Program-made: the position numbers and the translations under genes | Assembly: GCF_038784515.1 (NCBI RefSeq) | Contig: NZ_CP152376.1 | Span: forward strand, 744,001 to 808,000 | Reading direction: 5' to 3' | Length of the DNA: 64,000 nucleotides | Source of the DNA: Rhodoferax sp. GW822-FHT02A01 | GTDB lineage: Bacteria > Pseudomonadota > Gammaproteobacteria > Burkholderiales > Burkholderiaceae_C | Notes under the pieces: model-generated | Told to the model about the DNA's origin: nothing | The model's input: only the letters and a program-made list of their open reading frames with translations | Databases searched by the model: none | Shown here: one piece after another, positions 8,560-16,062 of the stretch | Layout of the letters: each line of letters opens with the position of its first letter | Position numbering within the stretch: the stretch's first letter is position 1

Positions 8560-10422
8560 TTAGTGGGATGGTGTCAGCGTGTGAGGCAAACGGCCATCGT
8601 GCATTGCTTCAACAATGGCACTGCGATGGGCCAACACGGCACGCTGGTTGATGGAGCCCTTGTCGGTGATCTCGCCCAGATCCAGCGACGCAGGCGTGGA
8701 CAGCAGGCACAGCCGGGCAACGCGGTTGGCGCTACCGGTGGCCGTCTTGGCCAGCTCATCCACCAGACTCTGGAAACGTGCGAGCACGGCGGGCGCGGCC
8801 AACACACCTTCCAGCGGTGCGCCGTCGGGCAAGCCACTCAACGCGCGGCAGAGCGCCGCATTAGGAAACACCATGGCGCCGACTTCGTGCATATTCAGGC
8901 CGGTAATCACCACGTCTTGCACCAGTCCGGCGGCACTGGCGATGATCTTGGCGCGCAACGGCCCCACGCTGACAAAGGTTCCGGTTGCGAGCTTGAAGTC
9001 TTCGGCAATGCGGCCATCGAACTTGAGGCCCAGGTGGATGTTGTTTGCATCGATCCACGCGACCGCATCGCCGGTTCTGAAGAATCCTTCTTCGTCAAAG
9101 TGGGCCTTGGTCTCTTCCGGCGCCCGCCAGTATCCAGGTGTGATGTTGGGTCCGCGGTAGCGCACCTCCACCTTGCCGTCGCTGGGCACCAGCTTGAGCT
9201 CCATGCCCGGCGCGGGCAGGCCCAGGTCACCGGCGCGCACCTCCGGGTTGGTGACATAGATGCCAAAGGGGCCGGACTCGGTCATGCCCAGGCCACTGGT
9301 CATCACGATGCGCTCGCCGATTTCCGCTTCTTCGCTGGCGTACAGGCTGTCCCACACCGGCTGTGCCAGTGCGGCACCAGCGTAGAAGAACATCTTGACC
9401 CTGGAGAGAAAGGTGCGGCGCAGCGCATGGTCGATCTGCATGGCCGCGGCAATGGCTTCAAAGCCGGTGGGCACATTGAAGTACACAGTGGGTGCCACTT
9501 CACGCAGGTTGCGCAAAGTCTCACCAATCAATGCGGGTACCGGTTTGCCTTCGTCGATGTAGAGCGTGCCACCGTTGTAGAGCACCAGCCCGAAATTGTG
9601 GTTGCCACCAAAGGTGTGGTTCCAGGGCAGCCAGTCCACCAGCACCAGCGGATCCTCGGCCAACACCGGCATGCTCTGGCGCATCTGCTGCTGGTTGGAG
9701 CACCACATGCTTTGGGTATTGATCACCGCCTTGGGCAGTTTGGTGGAGCCACTGGTGAACAGGAACTTGACGATGGTGTCCGGCCCGGTGGCCGCAATGG
9801 CGGCATCCACCTCTGCCGTTGCTTCAGTATCCAGCAAGGCACCGAAGCTGGTGCTGGCGCGCTGCTCCAGCGTACCCCGGCACAACACCACTTCCACGTC
9901 TGCAGCCACTACGGTCTGAATGGCCTTCTGGTAACGCGTGGCATCCGAGGCAAACACCAGGCCGGGCGTGAGCGTGTTGTAGACATGGCGCAGCTTGGAG
10001 TAGTCGGTGCTGATGGTGGAATACGCAGGCGACGCGGGACACCACGGCACACCTGCCAGCATGCAACCCAGCGACAGCAAGGCGTGCTCGGTACCGTTTT
10101 CCGACAGGATCAGGACCGGGCGCTCGGCGCTCAGGCCGCGTTGCAGCAGTGCCTGTGCAATGCAGCGGGCCCGCTCCAGCGCCTGAGCGTAGGTGATGAA
10201 CTGCCATGCGCCCCGGCTGCCATCGGCCTCGCGGCTGAGTTGAGCCATCCAGACGCGATCCGGTGCGGTTGCCGCCCAATGGAGCAGGCGATCGGTCATG
10301 CGCCTAGCGGTAGCCTGCAGCGGCACCTGCGCGCGCAGGTATTGCACGCCGTTGGCGCCATCGGTCAACTCACCACGGGTCACTCCGAACTGGAGTTCCC
10401 GATACTTGTACTTTGCTGTCAT
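8560..10422 (-). CDS. fcs: feruloyl-CoA synthase
   Basis: AMP-forming CoA ligase, 620 residues, matching the feruloyl-CoA synthase subfamily in the N-terminal pattern (RMTDRLLHWAATAPDRVW) and length. The phosphate-binding motif FLFTSGSTKLPKAV is near residue 220, TSGLGMTESG is in the middle, and the hinge/C-terminal region GLKFDGRIAEDFKL lacks the usual GRxKD lysine pattern, as in other members of this subfamily. It activates ferulate, and probably 4-coumarate or caffeate, to the CoA ester at the expense of ATP. It is followed by the thiolase gene 27 bp on and preceded by the hydratase gene. Confidence 0.88.
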   Translation of the reverse strand: MTAKYKYRELQFGVTRGELTDGANGVQYLRAQVPLQATARRMTDRLLHWAATAPDRVWMAQLSREADGSRGAWQFITYAQALERARCIAQALLQRGLSAERPVLILSENGTEHALLSLGCMLAGVPWCPASPAYSTISTDYSKLRHVYNTLTPGLVFASDATRYQKAIQTVVAADVEVVLCRGTLEQRASTSFGALLDTEATAEVDAAIAATGPDTIVKFLFTSGSTKLPKAVINTQSMWCSNQQQMRQSMPVLAEDPLVLVDWLPWNHTFGGNHNFGLVLYNGGTLYIDEGKPVPALIGETLRNLREVAPTVYFNVPTGFEAIAAAMQIDHALRRTFLSRVKMFFYAGAALAQPVWDSLYASEEAEIGERIVMTSGLGMTESGPFGIYVTNPEVRAGDLGLPAPGMELKLVPSDGKVEVRYRGPNITPGYWRAPEETKAHFDEEGFFRTGDAVAWIDANNIHLGLKFDGRIAEDFKLATGTFVSVGPLRAKIIASAAGLVQDVVITGLNMHEVGAMVFPNAALCRALSGLPDGAPLEGVLAAPAVLARFQSLVDELAKTATGSANRVARLCLLSTPASLDLGEITDKGSINQRAVLAHRSAIVEAMHDGRLPHTLTPSH

Positions 10423-10480
10423 TGTCTTGTCTCCTGCTTGCCCTCGGCTTCTGCGTCCGAAAGTCAGGTGGGGTTGGTTG

Positions 10481-11263
10481 TCAGCTCTTCTGGACCTTGG
10501 CGGCCCGGCCTTCCAGAAAGGCCGTCACGCGGGCCTTGGCCTCGGGTGCGCTCTGGGCAATGGCGGCCATCATGGCTTCGGTAAAGAAGCCCTGGTCCGA
10601 AGGTTGTTCTGCGATGCGCGGCAGTGCGTGCATCAATGCGTAGTTGGTCAGGGGCGCGTTCTGTGCAATGCGCAGCGCCAGTTCAAAGGCCTTGGCCGAA
10701 GCGGTTCCGGCAGGCACCAGATACTGCGCCATGCCAATGCGTTCGCCGTCCTGCGCGTTGTACACACGTCCGGTCAGCATCATGTCCGTCATGCGTGCGG
10801 TGCCGATCAGGCGCGGGATGCGCACAGCACCACCACCGCCCACAAAAATACCGCGCGAACCTTCGGGCAAGGCGTAGAACGTGGTCTCGTCTGCCACACG
10901 GATGTGGCAGGCACTGGCCAGCTCCAGACCGCCTCCGACCACAGCACCGTGCAGTGCCGCGACCACGGGAACCGGGCCGAACTGCACACGGTCCAACGCG
11001 TCATGCCACATGCGCGAGTGGTGTAGACCTTGGCCCGCATCTCTTTCCTTCAGCTCAGACAGATCCAGGCCAGCACAGAAGTGCTCACCTTCGCCTTCGA
11101 TCACGGCGGCCCGGACCGACGTGGGCATTTCATCGAAGAGCTTGCGGATGGCCAATACCAGTCCGTCGTTGAGTGCGTTGCGCTTGTGGCTGCGCAGGAG
11201 GCGAATCACTGCCACCTCCTGGCTATCGCCTTTGAGCTCCATCTGTATGTCTTTGCGTGTCAT
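10481..11263 (-). CDS. enoyl-CoA hydratase/isomerase family protein
   Basis: Crotonase-fold protein, 260 residues. The oxyanion-hole motif is HFCAGLDLSEL, followed by GAVVGGGLELASAC and the glutamate-containing PEGSRGIFVGGGG. It would hydrate the aryl-enoyl-CoA. It does not look like the hydroxycinnamoyl-CoA hydratase-lyase (Ech/HCHL) that releases vanillin. The start at 11263 has a GGAG box five bases upstream; a start seven codons later is possible. It is the first gene of the minus-strand operon, directly behind the palindrome at 11291-11307. Confidence 0.83.
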   Translation of the reverse strand: MTRKDIQMELKGDSQEVAVIRLLRSHKRNALNDGLVLAIRKLFDEMPTSVRAAVIEGEGEHFCAGLDLSELKERDAGQGLHHSRMWHDALDRVQFGPVPVVAALHGAVVGGGLELASACHIRVADETTFYALPEGSRGIFVGGGGAVRIPRLIGTARMTDMMLTGRVYNAQDGERIGMAQYLVPAGTASAKAFELALRIAQNAPLTNYALMHALPRIAEQPSDQGFFTEAMMAAIAQSAPEAKARVTAFLEGRAAKVQKS

Positions 11264-11290
11264 CGGTTCTCCATCAAGTGGGTGAATTAT

Positions 11291-11307
11291 GGTTATATTT
11301 AATAACC
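11291..11307. promoter_or_regulatory. palindromic candidate MarR operator
   Basis: Perfect inverted repeat GGTTAT-ATTTA-ATAACC in the only AT-rich stretch between the marR gene and the hydratase gene. Size and place fit a MarR-family operator overlapping the operon promoter. MarR regulators of hydroxycinnamate genes usually release DNA on binding the CoA ester; that this one does is inference. Confidence 0.5.
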
Positions 11308-11350
11308 AAATGATTGGTGTTTACCCTGTGTGATTCAACGCGCCGCAGCG

Positions 11351-11812
11351 CTAGCGGTAGACCTTCTGCAGCAGCCGCAGCAGTGTCTTGCGCTCACTCT
11401 CGCTGAGTTTGCTACAGGCCTTGAGTTCCAGTTCACTGGCCTTCTTCTCCGCTGCGCGCAACATCTCCACGCATTCGGGTGTGGGGTGCAATCCCGTGGC
11501 GCGACCGTCATTGGGATGGGGCCTGCGCACCACCAGTCCGCGCTTCTCCAGGCCATTGAGCAGCGCCACCAGATTGGGTGGCAGGATGCCCAATGCGGCG
11601 CAAATCTGTCGGGACGTGATGCCCGGGTTGTGCAGCACCAGCGACGCCACGGAAAAGTCCACCGGCCTCAGATCGAACGGCGCCATCTCCACCAGGAAAA
11701 CCTCGATGACGGCCAGCGCGGCGCGCCGGGCGTTGTAGCCCAGCAGGGTCTCCAGAAATCGCGTGTCGACGTCTTCGACGAAGGCAGTACTGCTCTTGCT
11801 TGGTGTGGGCAT
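11351..11812 (-). CDS. MarR-family transcriptional regulator (ferulate operon)
   Basis: Winged-helix MarR regulator, 153 residues from MPTPSKSSTAF. The DNA-binding segment ITSRQICAALGILPPNLVALLNGLEKRG is followed by a wing with RRPHPNDGRA, the classic MarR DxR-type wing. The start at 11812 gives the family's length; upstream in-frame codons add an arginine/histidine-rich leader that looks non-coding. It lies 87 bp upstream of the hydratase gene on the same strand and probably represses the catabolic operon until a CoA-thioester effector appears. Confidence 0.85.
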   Translation of the reverse strand: MPTPSKSSTAFVEDVDTRFLETLLGYNARRAALAVIEVFLVEMAPFDLRPVDFSVASLVLHNPGITSRQICAALGILPPNLVALLNGLEKRGLVVRRPHPNDGRATGLHPTPECVEMLRAAEKKASELELKACSKLSESERKTLLRLLQKVYR

Positions 11813-11890
11813 AGGAGTGTCAGGTGATCTCCGCCCGCGTTGCGGGCAGGAGCGGTGGCAGCGATGATAGCAATGCACCACACATTTTCC

Positions 11891-11933
11891 GTGGCAGGTG
11901 CGCATGCCGGTGTGCGGCACGTGCACCTGCCAC
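11891..11933. terminator. strong hairpin after the porin gene
   Basis: Eleven-base perfect arms GTGGCAGGTGC and GCACCTGCCAC with a nested GCCG/CGGC stem in the loop, lying just past the porin stop and before the marR gene. No T-run follows, so it may act as a transcript-end stabiliser or a weak terminator. Confidence 0.5.
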
Positions 11934-11943
11934 GCTCACTGCG

Positions 11944-13077
11944 TCAGAAGGCGTAACGAAGACCACCCACAATGCCGGTTTGCGAGCCGCCCGCCACCGG
12001 GTTGCTGCCGGAGGCACCGGAGCTGACCGATATGGCCAACGCACCTTCGTTGGCGATCTGACCCAATCCAGCGTACACCACCAGGCCGCTTGCCAGCGTG
12101 TAGGTACCGCGTGCAACGAACAGTTGGGCCTTGTTCGAGGAGTCCTTGAACGTAAGCTGCGACACCTGCGCATCCAGCACAAAGGTGGGCGTCACGGGAT
12201 AGGTCACACCGAAGAACGTCAGATCGCTTTTGGGGGTGGCAGCGCTGCCCATGTTGTTGCGGGTCATCAGGCCGCCGGACAACTTGACGCTGCCGAACTT
12301 GTAGTAGCCGTTGAGTGTGGTGCGACGGTCGGTCAGATCGCTGGACGTCAAGCCCAGCGCGGCCCACGAACCTGCTCCACCATTCATCTCGTCGATGGCG
12401 GCAGCCACGCCCCAGGTGGGCTGGTCGTACTTGGCCATGACCGACCATTCACGGCAGGCATTGGGGTCGTTGGCCGACTCACCACCGCAGTTCGTGCCGG
12501 CGGGGTTGTTGGGCGTGGGGTTGGCCGAGTCGCGGCCGGTGCTGAACGTTGCGCCCATGGTCAGACCGCTGAAGCTGCCTTTCCATGCCAGCGAGTTGTC
12601 AACGCGCGTGTTGGGGATGTAGCTGTCGAGCGAACCCAGACCGAACACCATCGGACCAATGTTATCGGCATCGAGCAAGGACCAGTACAGCATGGTGTAT
12701 TGGCGCCCCACCGAGAACGTACCCCAGCTGCCGCTCAATCCGACAAACCCCTGGCGACCAAACAGGCGACCGCCCTGACCCGAGGTACCGGAGTCGGGCG
12801 CAAAGCCGCTCTCCAGCGTGAACACGCCGGTGAGTCCCTCGCCAAACTCCTTGCTGCCACGGATACCGACGCGGGAAGGAAGCGCGCCAGTGGTACTGGC
12901 CATACGCACGAGATTGTTGCCGGTGGTGCCTACGTTGTTGATGCTTTCCTCGCCGATATCAATGAGTCCGTAGATGGTGTAAGCCGGAGCGCCTGGTGCG
13001 CTTGCAGTCGTACTTTGTGCGTTGGCGAGAACGCAGATCGCGCTGAGTGCTATGGCACTGTAGGTATTTCTCTTCAT
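11944..13077 (-). CDS. outer-membrane porin (Gram-negative, Burkholderiales type)
   Basis: General porin, 377 residues. It has a signal peptide ending VLANA, then an early strand with YTIYGLIDIG, the loop segment RVGIRGSKEFGEGLTGVFTLESGF, and the terminal strand ending RYAF with the C-terminal aromatic residue needed for BAM insertion. A clear AGGAG box precedes the ATG. It is divergent from the second MarR gene (13283), with about 200 bp between, so it may be that regulator's target. Likely cargo is small anionic solutes, perhaps aromatic acids; this is inferred from the adjacent catabolic operon. Confidence 0.92.
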   Translation of the reverse strand: MKRNTYSAIALSAICVLANAQSTTASAPGAPAYTIYGLIDIGEESINNVGTTGNNLVRMASTTGALPSRVGIRGSKEFGEGLTGVFTLESGFAPDSGTSGQGGRLFGRQGFVGLSGSWGTFSVGRQYTMLYWSLLDADNIGPMVFGLGSLDSYIPNTRVDNSLAWKGSFSGLTMGATFSTGRDSANPTPNNPAGTNCGGESANDPNACREWSVMAKYDQPTWGVAAAIDEMNGGAGSWAALGLTSSDLTDRRTTLNGYYKFGSVKLSGGLMTRNNMGSAATPKSDLTFFGVTYPVTPTFVLDAQVSQLTFKDSSNKAQLFVARGTYTLASGLVVYAGLGQIANEGALAISVSSGASGSNPVAGGSQTGIVGGLRYAF

Positions 13078-13185
13078 GTCTTGTCTCCTGTAGTTTGTGA
13101 TGGGGCAAACGATTTGTCGTCGTACGGGCCGTGTGTTGAATCACGCGTGCTCAATCTGATTTCAGCTCAGATATGATTATGTTAT

Positions 13186-13208
13186 GTAATTATCTTTGGT
13201 AACTATCT
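13186..13208. promoter_or_regulatory. direct repeat in the porin/marR divergent region
   Basis: Two ten-base copies, GTAATTATCT and GTAACTATCT, stand 13 bp apart in an AT-rich stretch between the porin and marR starts. They may be an operator for the MarR protein or part of the two promoters. Evidence is positional only. Confidence 0.3.
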
Positions 13209-13282
13209 AGTACAAACCCCAAGACAATCGACGAAACTTGTTACTCAACCTAAGTAAATGAGCCAAGGTGATAATCGCCTGA

Positions 13283-13792
13283 ATGAACAAGAAGACTGTG
13301 AAATCCGGCAGCACTCCGGGCTCCGGCAGCGTGCAAGTCGCAGGCGGAATCCATGCCCTGGTTGGCTACCAGCTGGCACTGTCCACCGCAGTGCTGAGTC
13401 CCGTCTACTTCCGCGAGGTCGGCCTGCCCATGCAGATGGGGAGAATAGAGTTCACCATCCTCAATCTGGTGGACCTGACTGACGGCATGACCCCTACCCA
13501 GATATCCCAGGCCATCTCCATCAAGACTTCCAACATCACGGTTGCTGTGGACAAGCTGGCAGCGCGTGGACTTCTGGTCCGGGAAAAAAGCCTGCGTGAC
13601 GGACGTGCCCAGCATCTGCGTCTGACAGCCCAGGGCAAGGAGCTTGTCAAGGACGCATTGGTTCGTTTGAAGAAGGCCGAGGAAGTGGCCATGAGCCACC
13701 TCAGTCCGGGCGAGCGGTTAATGCTGCTGGAGCTGCTGAGCAAACTGGCGCTGCCGCCCCCAGGCGCAACGCACACAGCACCCGCTGGGTAA
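13283..13792 (+). CDS. MarR-family transcriptional regulator (second)
   Basis: MarR-type winged-helix protein, 169 residues. The recognition region is MTPTQISQAISIKTSNITVAVDKLAARG and the wing is REKSLRDGRAQHLRLT. The N-terminal 25 residues are Gly/Ser-rich and probably disordered. It is transcribed away from the porin gene. A DUF2946 gene follows only two bases after its stop, so the copper-related genes downstream may share its transcript; whether it controls them or the porin is not decided by sequence. Confidence 0.85.
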   Translation: MNKKTVKSGSTPGSGSVQVAGGIHALVGYQLALSTAVLSPVYFREVGLPMQMGRIEFTILNLVDLTDGMTPTQISQAISIKTSNITVAVDKLAARGLLVREKSLRDGRAQHLRLTAQGKELVKDALVRLKKAEEVAMSHLSPGERLMLLELLSKLALPPPGATHTAPAG

Positions 13793-13794
13793 TA

Positions 13795-14172
13795 ATGCGA
13801 TCCATGTCGACCCTCCAGTCCCTTCGCGAAGCGCGCTCCATCGTCCGATGGATGCTGCTGTGCTTTGCGCTGTCGATTGGTGTGGCCATTGCTTCGCCGC
13901 TGGTCAATCCGCAGGGCATGGAACTGGTCTGCTCGGCCACGGGCAACGTCAAGCTGGTTCCTGCCAACGACGCGGCAGGCCCGTCCAACCCGTCAGTCAC
14001 CCACGCACTGCATTGCGTGATGTGCCTGCCCTTCGGCGCGCCCCCGGCCGCCGAGATGCCGGTACCGGGCGCACCGGACCTGGGCCAGGTCTTCCATGCG
14101 GCCCGTCCCGCAGTCGCCGTCTGGCGCCTGGCCGACCCCACGTCGGCCCGTGATCCTCCGTCCTCCATCTGA
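13795..14172 (+). CDS. DUF2946-type membrane-anchored protein
   Basis: 125 residues with one hydrophobic segment at about 18-36 (WMLLCFALSIGVAIASPLV) acting as signal or anchor, two cysteines in the motif HCVMC near residue 78 and another in LVCSATG. This resembles DUF2946 proteins, which commonly sit beside copper-handling genes in proteobacteria. The next two genes (YcnI-like, PCuAC) support a copper link. It starts two bases after the marR stop; an internal ATG three codons on is an alternative. Biochemical role is unknown. Confidence 0.65.
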   Translation: MRSMSTLQSLREARSIVRWMLLCFALSIGVAIASPLVNPQGMELVCSATGNVKLVPANDAAGPSNPSVTHALHCVMCLPFGAPPAAEMPVPGAPDLGQVFHAARPAVAVWRLADPTSARDPPSSI

Positions 14173-14271
14173 ACCCGACATTGGTCTGCGCCGCTGAGGC
14201 GCAGCCATGGCGCATTGCCGCGTTGGCAGTGCACGCCTTGTTTATTCAGATTCGACTACAGGACATCCAAC

Positions 14272-14817
14272 ATGAAGATCTACACCCAATTCGTTCTCGC
14301 CCTGGCCACTTCCCTCACCGCAGTGGCCGCCCTCTCCCACGTGGTTCTCGATGACCCGGTTGCTGCCGCAGGCGCGGCCTACCGCGCGGTGCTGCGCGTG
14401 GGCCATGGCTGCGATGGCGCCTCCACCAATTCGCTGTCGGTCACCATCCCCAGCGGGTTTGTGTCTGCGCAACCGCTGGTGAAACCCGGCTGGAATATCT
14501 CCACCAAGATCGGCAAGCTGGCCGAGCCTTACGAGATGCACGGCAGCAAGATCACCGAGGGCGTGCAGGAAATCACCTGGACCGCCAAGGGCCCGGAAAA
14601 TGCACTGCCCAATGCCTTGGCAGATGAATTCGTCTTTCGCGTCACCACCCCCAAGAAGCCCGGTGCCACCTGGTTCAAGGTCGTCCAGGGCTGCGACAAA
14701 GGCAGCAATGAATGGGTGGAAATCCCCGCTGCCGGCCAGGACGCGCATAGTCTGAAGTCGCCTGCGGCACGTCTGGACATTCTGGACGTGCAGGCCGCTG
14801 GAAGCCATTCCCACTAA
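14272..14817 (+). CDS. YcnI-like copper-binding periplasmic protein (DUF1775)
   Basis: 181 residues. The signal peptide MKIYTQFVLALATSL..AALS is followed by a mature start HVVLDDP, which puts a histidine at the new N-terminus as in YcnI copper-binding proteins. The core has YRAVLRVGHGC, TNSLSVTIPSGF, KPGWNI and EITWTAKGP, all typical of DUF1775. The ATG at 14272 was chosen over an upstream in-frame ATG because only this gives a signal peptide. It is followed 22 bp on by a PCuAC chaperone gene, a common pairing. Confidence 0.85.
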   Translation: MKIYTQFVLALATSLTAVAALSHVVLDDPVAAAGAAYRAVLRVGHGCDGASTNSLSVTIPSGFVSAQPLVKPGWNISTKIGKLAEPYEMHGSKITEGVQEITWTAKGPENALPNALADEFVFRVTTPKKPGATWFKVVQGCDKGSNEWVEIPAAGQDAHSLKSPAARLDILDVQAAGSHSH

Positions 14818-14839
14818 ACCACCACCCCAAAGGATCACC

Positions 14840-15304
14840 ATGAAATTCGTTCGCATTGCCTGTGTATCGTTGATGGCCGCCTGCGGCTCGACTGCCCTGT
14901 GGGCCCAATCGCTGGATGTGCAAAACCCCTGGGTACGGGCCACGGTGCAGGGCCAAAAAGCCACTGGCGCCTTCATGACCTTGACCGCCAAGGAAGGTGG
15001 CAAGCTGGTGGGCGTGAGTACGCCAGTAGCCGGTGTAGCAGAGGTCCACGAAATGAAGACGGACGGCGGCGTCATGAAGATGCGTGCGGTCGAGGGTGGA
15101 CTGGACTTGCCGGCGGGCAAGGCAGTTGCCCTCAATCCTGGCGGCTACCACGTGATGCTGATGGACCTGAAGCTGGGTCTCAAGGCCGACACCACCATTC
15201 CGTTGACCCTGGTGTTCAAGGATGCCAAGGGCGCGGAGAGCAAGATTGAAGTCAAGGTACCCGTGCTGATGACCCCGCCTACCGCAATGCCCATGTCGCA
15301 TTGA
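14840..15304 (+). CDS. periplasmic copper chaperone PCuAC family
   Basis: 154 residues with a signal peptide ending ALWA. Copper ligands of the PCu(A)C family are visible: HEM in VAEVHEMKTDGG, MKM a few residues on, then GGYHVMLMDLK. Such proteins deliver Cu(I) to the CuA/CuB sites of cytochrome oxidase. A PMSH tail may add copper ligands. An AAAGGATCACC box precedes the start. Last gene of the copper set, convergent with the next gene. Confidence 0.9.
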   Translation: MKFVRIACVSLMAACGSTALWAQSLDVQNPWVRATVQGQKATGAFMTLTAKEGGKLVGVSTPVAGVAEVHEMKTDGGVMKMRAVEGGLDLPAGKAVALNPGGYHVMLMDLKLGLKADTTIPLTLVFKDAKGAESKIEVKVPVLMTPPTAMPMSH

Positions 15305-15343
15305 TCCTCTGCCGAAAGCAGTAGCCGCAGACGCCGTTCAGGC

Positions 15344-15958
15344 TCAGGGCTGACTCGGCCGCTGTGGCGGTGTGCCTTGCGGTGCACCGGAGGGCGGGCC
15401 GGCGTCATCACCCTTGGCAAACACCCAGGCATTGGGTTCCAGTGACACCACCAGTCGCTTGTCGGCGATGGCTTGCTGCGAGATGCTCAAGGATGCGTAC
15501 AAGGGTTTGACGGCATCCAGCACCTCTTCCCATCCGGCCGCGCGATTGCTGGCCCGATCAATCTGGCTGCCTATGCGCTGCATGGCACTGCCTTCCGTGG
15601 GCGCGGGCCGGCTGGCCCAGGTGCCTTCGTCGAGCATGATTTTTTCCACCGCGCCCGCATAGCGCGCATACAGCGCCACTTGCTGGGGCGTGAGTTGCAA
15701 TTCACCGGGCAAGCTGCGCAGCCGTTCACCGGCGGCCATCTTGATCAGCGTGGCGCCAGCGGGTCCGGGTGACTCGGCAGACGCACTCTTGCAATCACCA
15801 CCCGGCCGGCCTCGCCCGCCTCCTGGCCCACCCATTCCTCCACCCATCCCCCCGCTCATCTGCGCACGAACGGCACCCGCACCCAGCAGTCCCAGTGCCG
15901 CCACACCGACCCAGGCGCGGCGCGTGCCGAGGTTCACGGTTGAAGATTTGTCAGTCAT
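15344..15958 (-). CDS. small exported Gly/Met-rich protein, Spy/CpxP-like in outline
   Basis: 204 residues. An N-terminal signal, possibly Tat-type (TRRAWVGVAALGLLGAG), is followed by a low-complexity MSGGMGGGMGGPGG stretch, then a helical part with LQLTPQQVALYARYAGAVE and a proline-rich tail. The LTPQQ helix and small periplasmic helical make-up recall Spy/CpxP or LTxxQ proteins; the match is weak. It is convergent with the PCuAC gene, and the Met-rich stretch could bind metal, which would suit the neighbourhood. Confidence 0.55.
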   Translation of the reverse strand: MTDKSSTVNLGTRRAWVGVAALGLLGAGAVRAQMSGGMGGGMGGPGGGRGRPGGDCKSASAESPGPAGATLIKMAAGERLRSLPGELQLTPQQVALYARYAGAVEKIMLDEGTWASRPAPTEGSAMQRIGSQIDRASNRAAGWEEVLDAVKPLYASLSISQQAIADKRLVVSLEPNAWVFAKGDDAGPPSGAPQGTPPQRPSQP

Positions 15959-16062
15959 CGCGTATCGCTTCCCATGCAAATGGAGCGATCGTAAGTGCGC
16001 CTTGCACCAAGGCTATGTCTGCAGAGTCAAGTTATGCAAATCCGAAAAAGCACCACGCACGG

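Noticed and set aside
8563..10584. 673-codon plus-strand open frame opposite feruloyl-CoA synthase
   Set aside because: Antisense shadow; the minus strand encodes a complete CoA ligase.
10481..11263. Reading the crotonase-family gene as hydroxycinnamoyl-CoA hydratase-lyase (vanillin-forming)
   Set aside because: The sequence lacks the look of that subfamily, and the neighbouring thiolase, dehydrogenase and thioesterase suit the beta-oxidative route; kept as enoyl-CoA hydratase.
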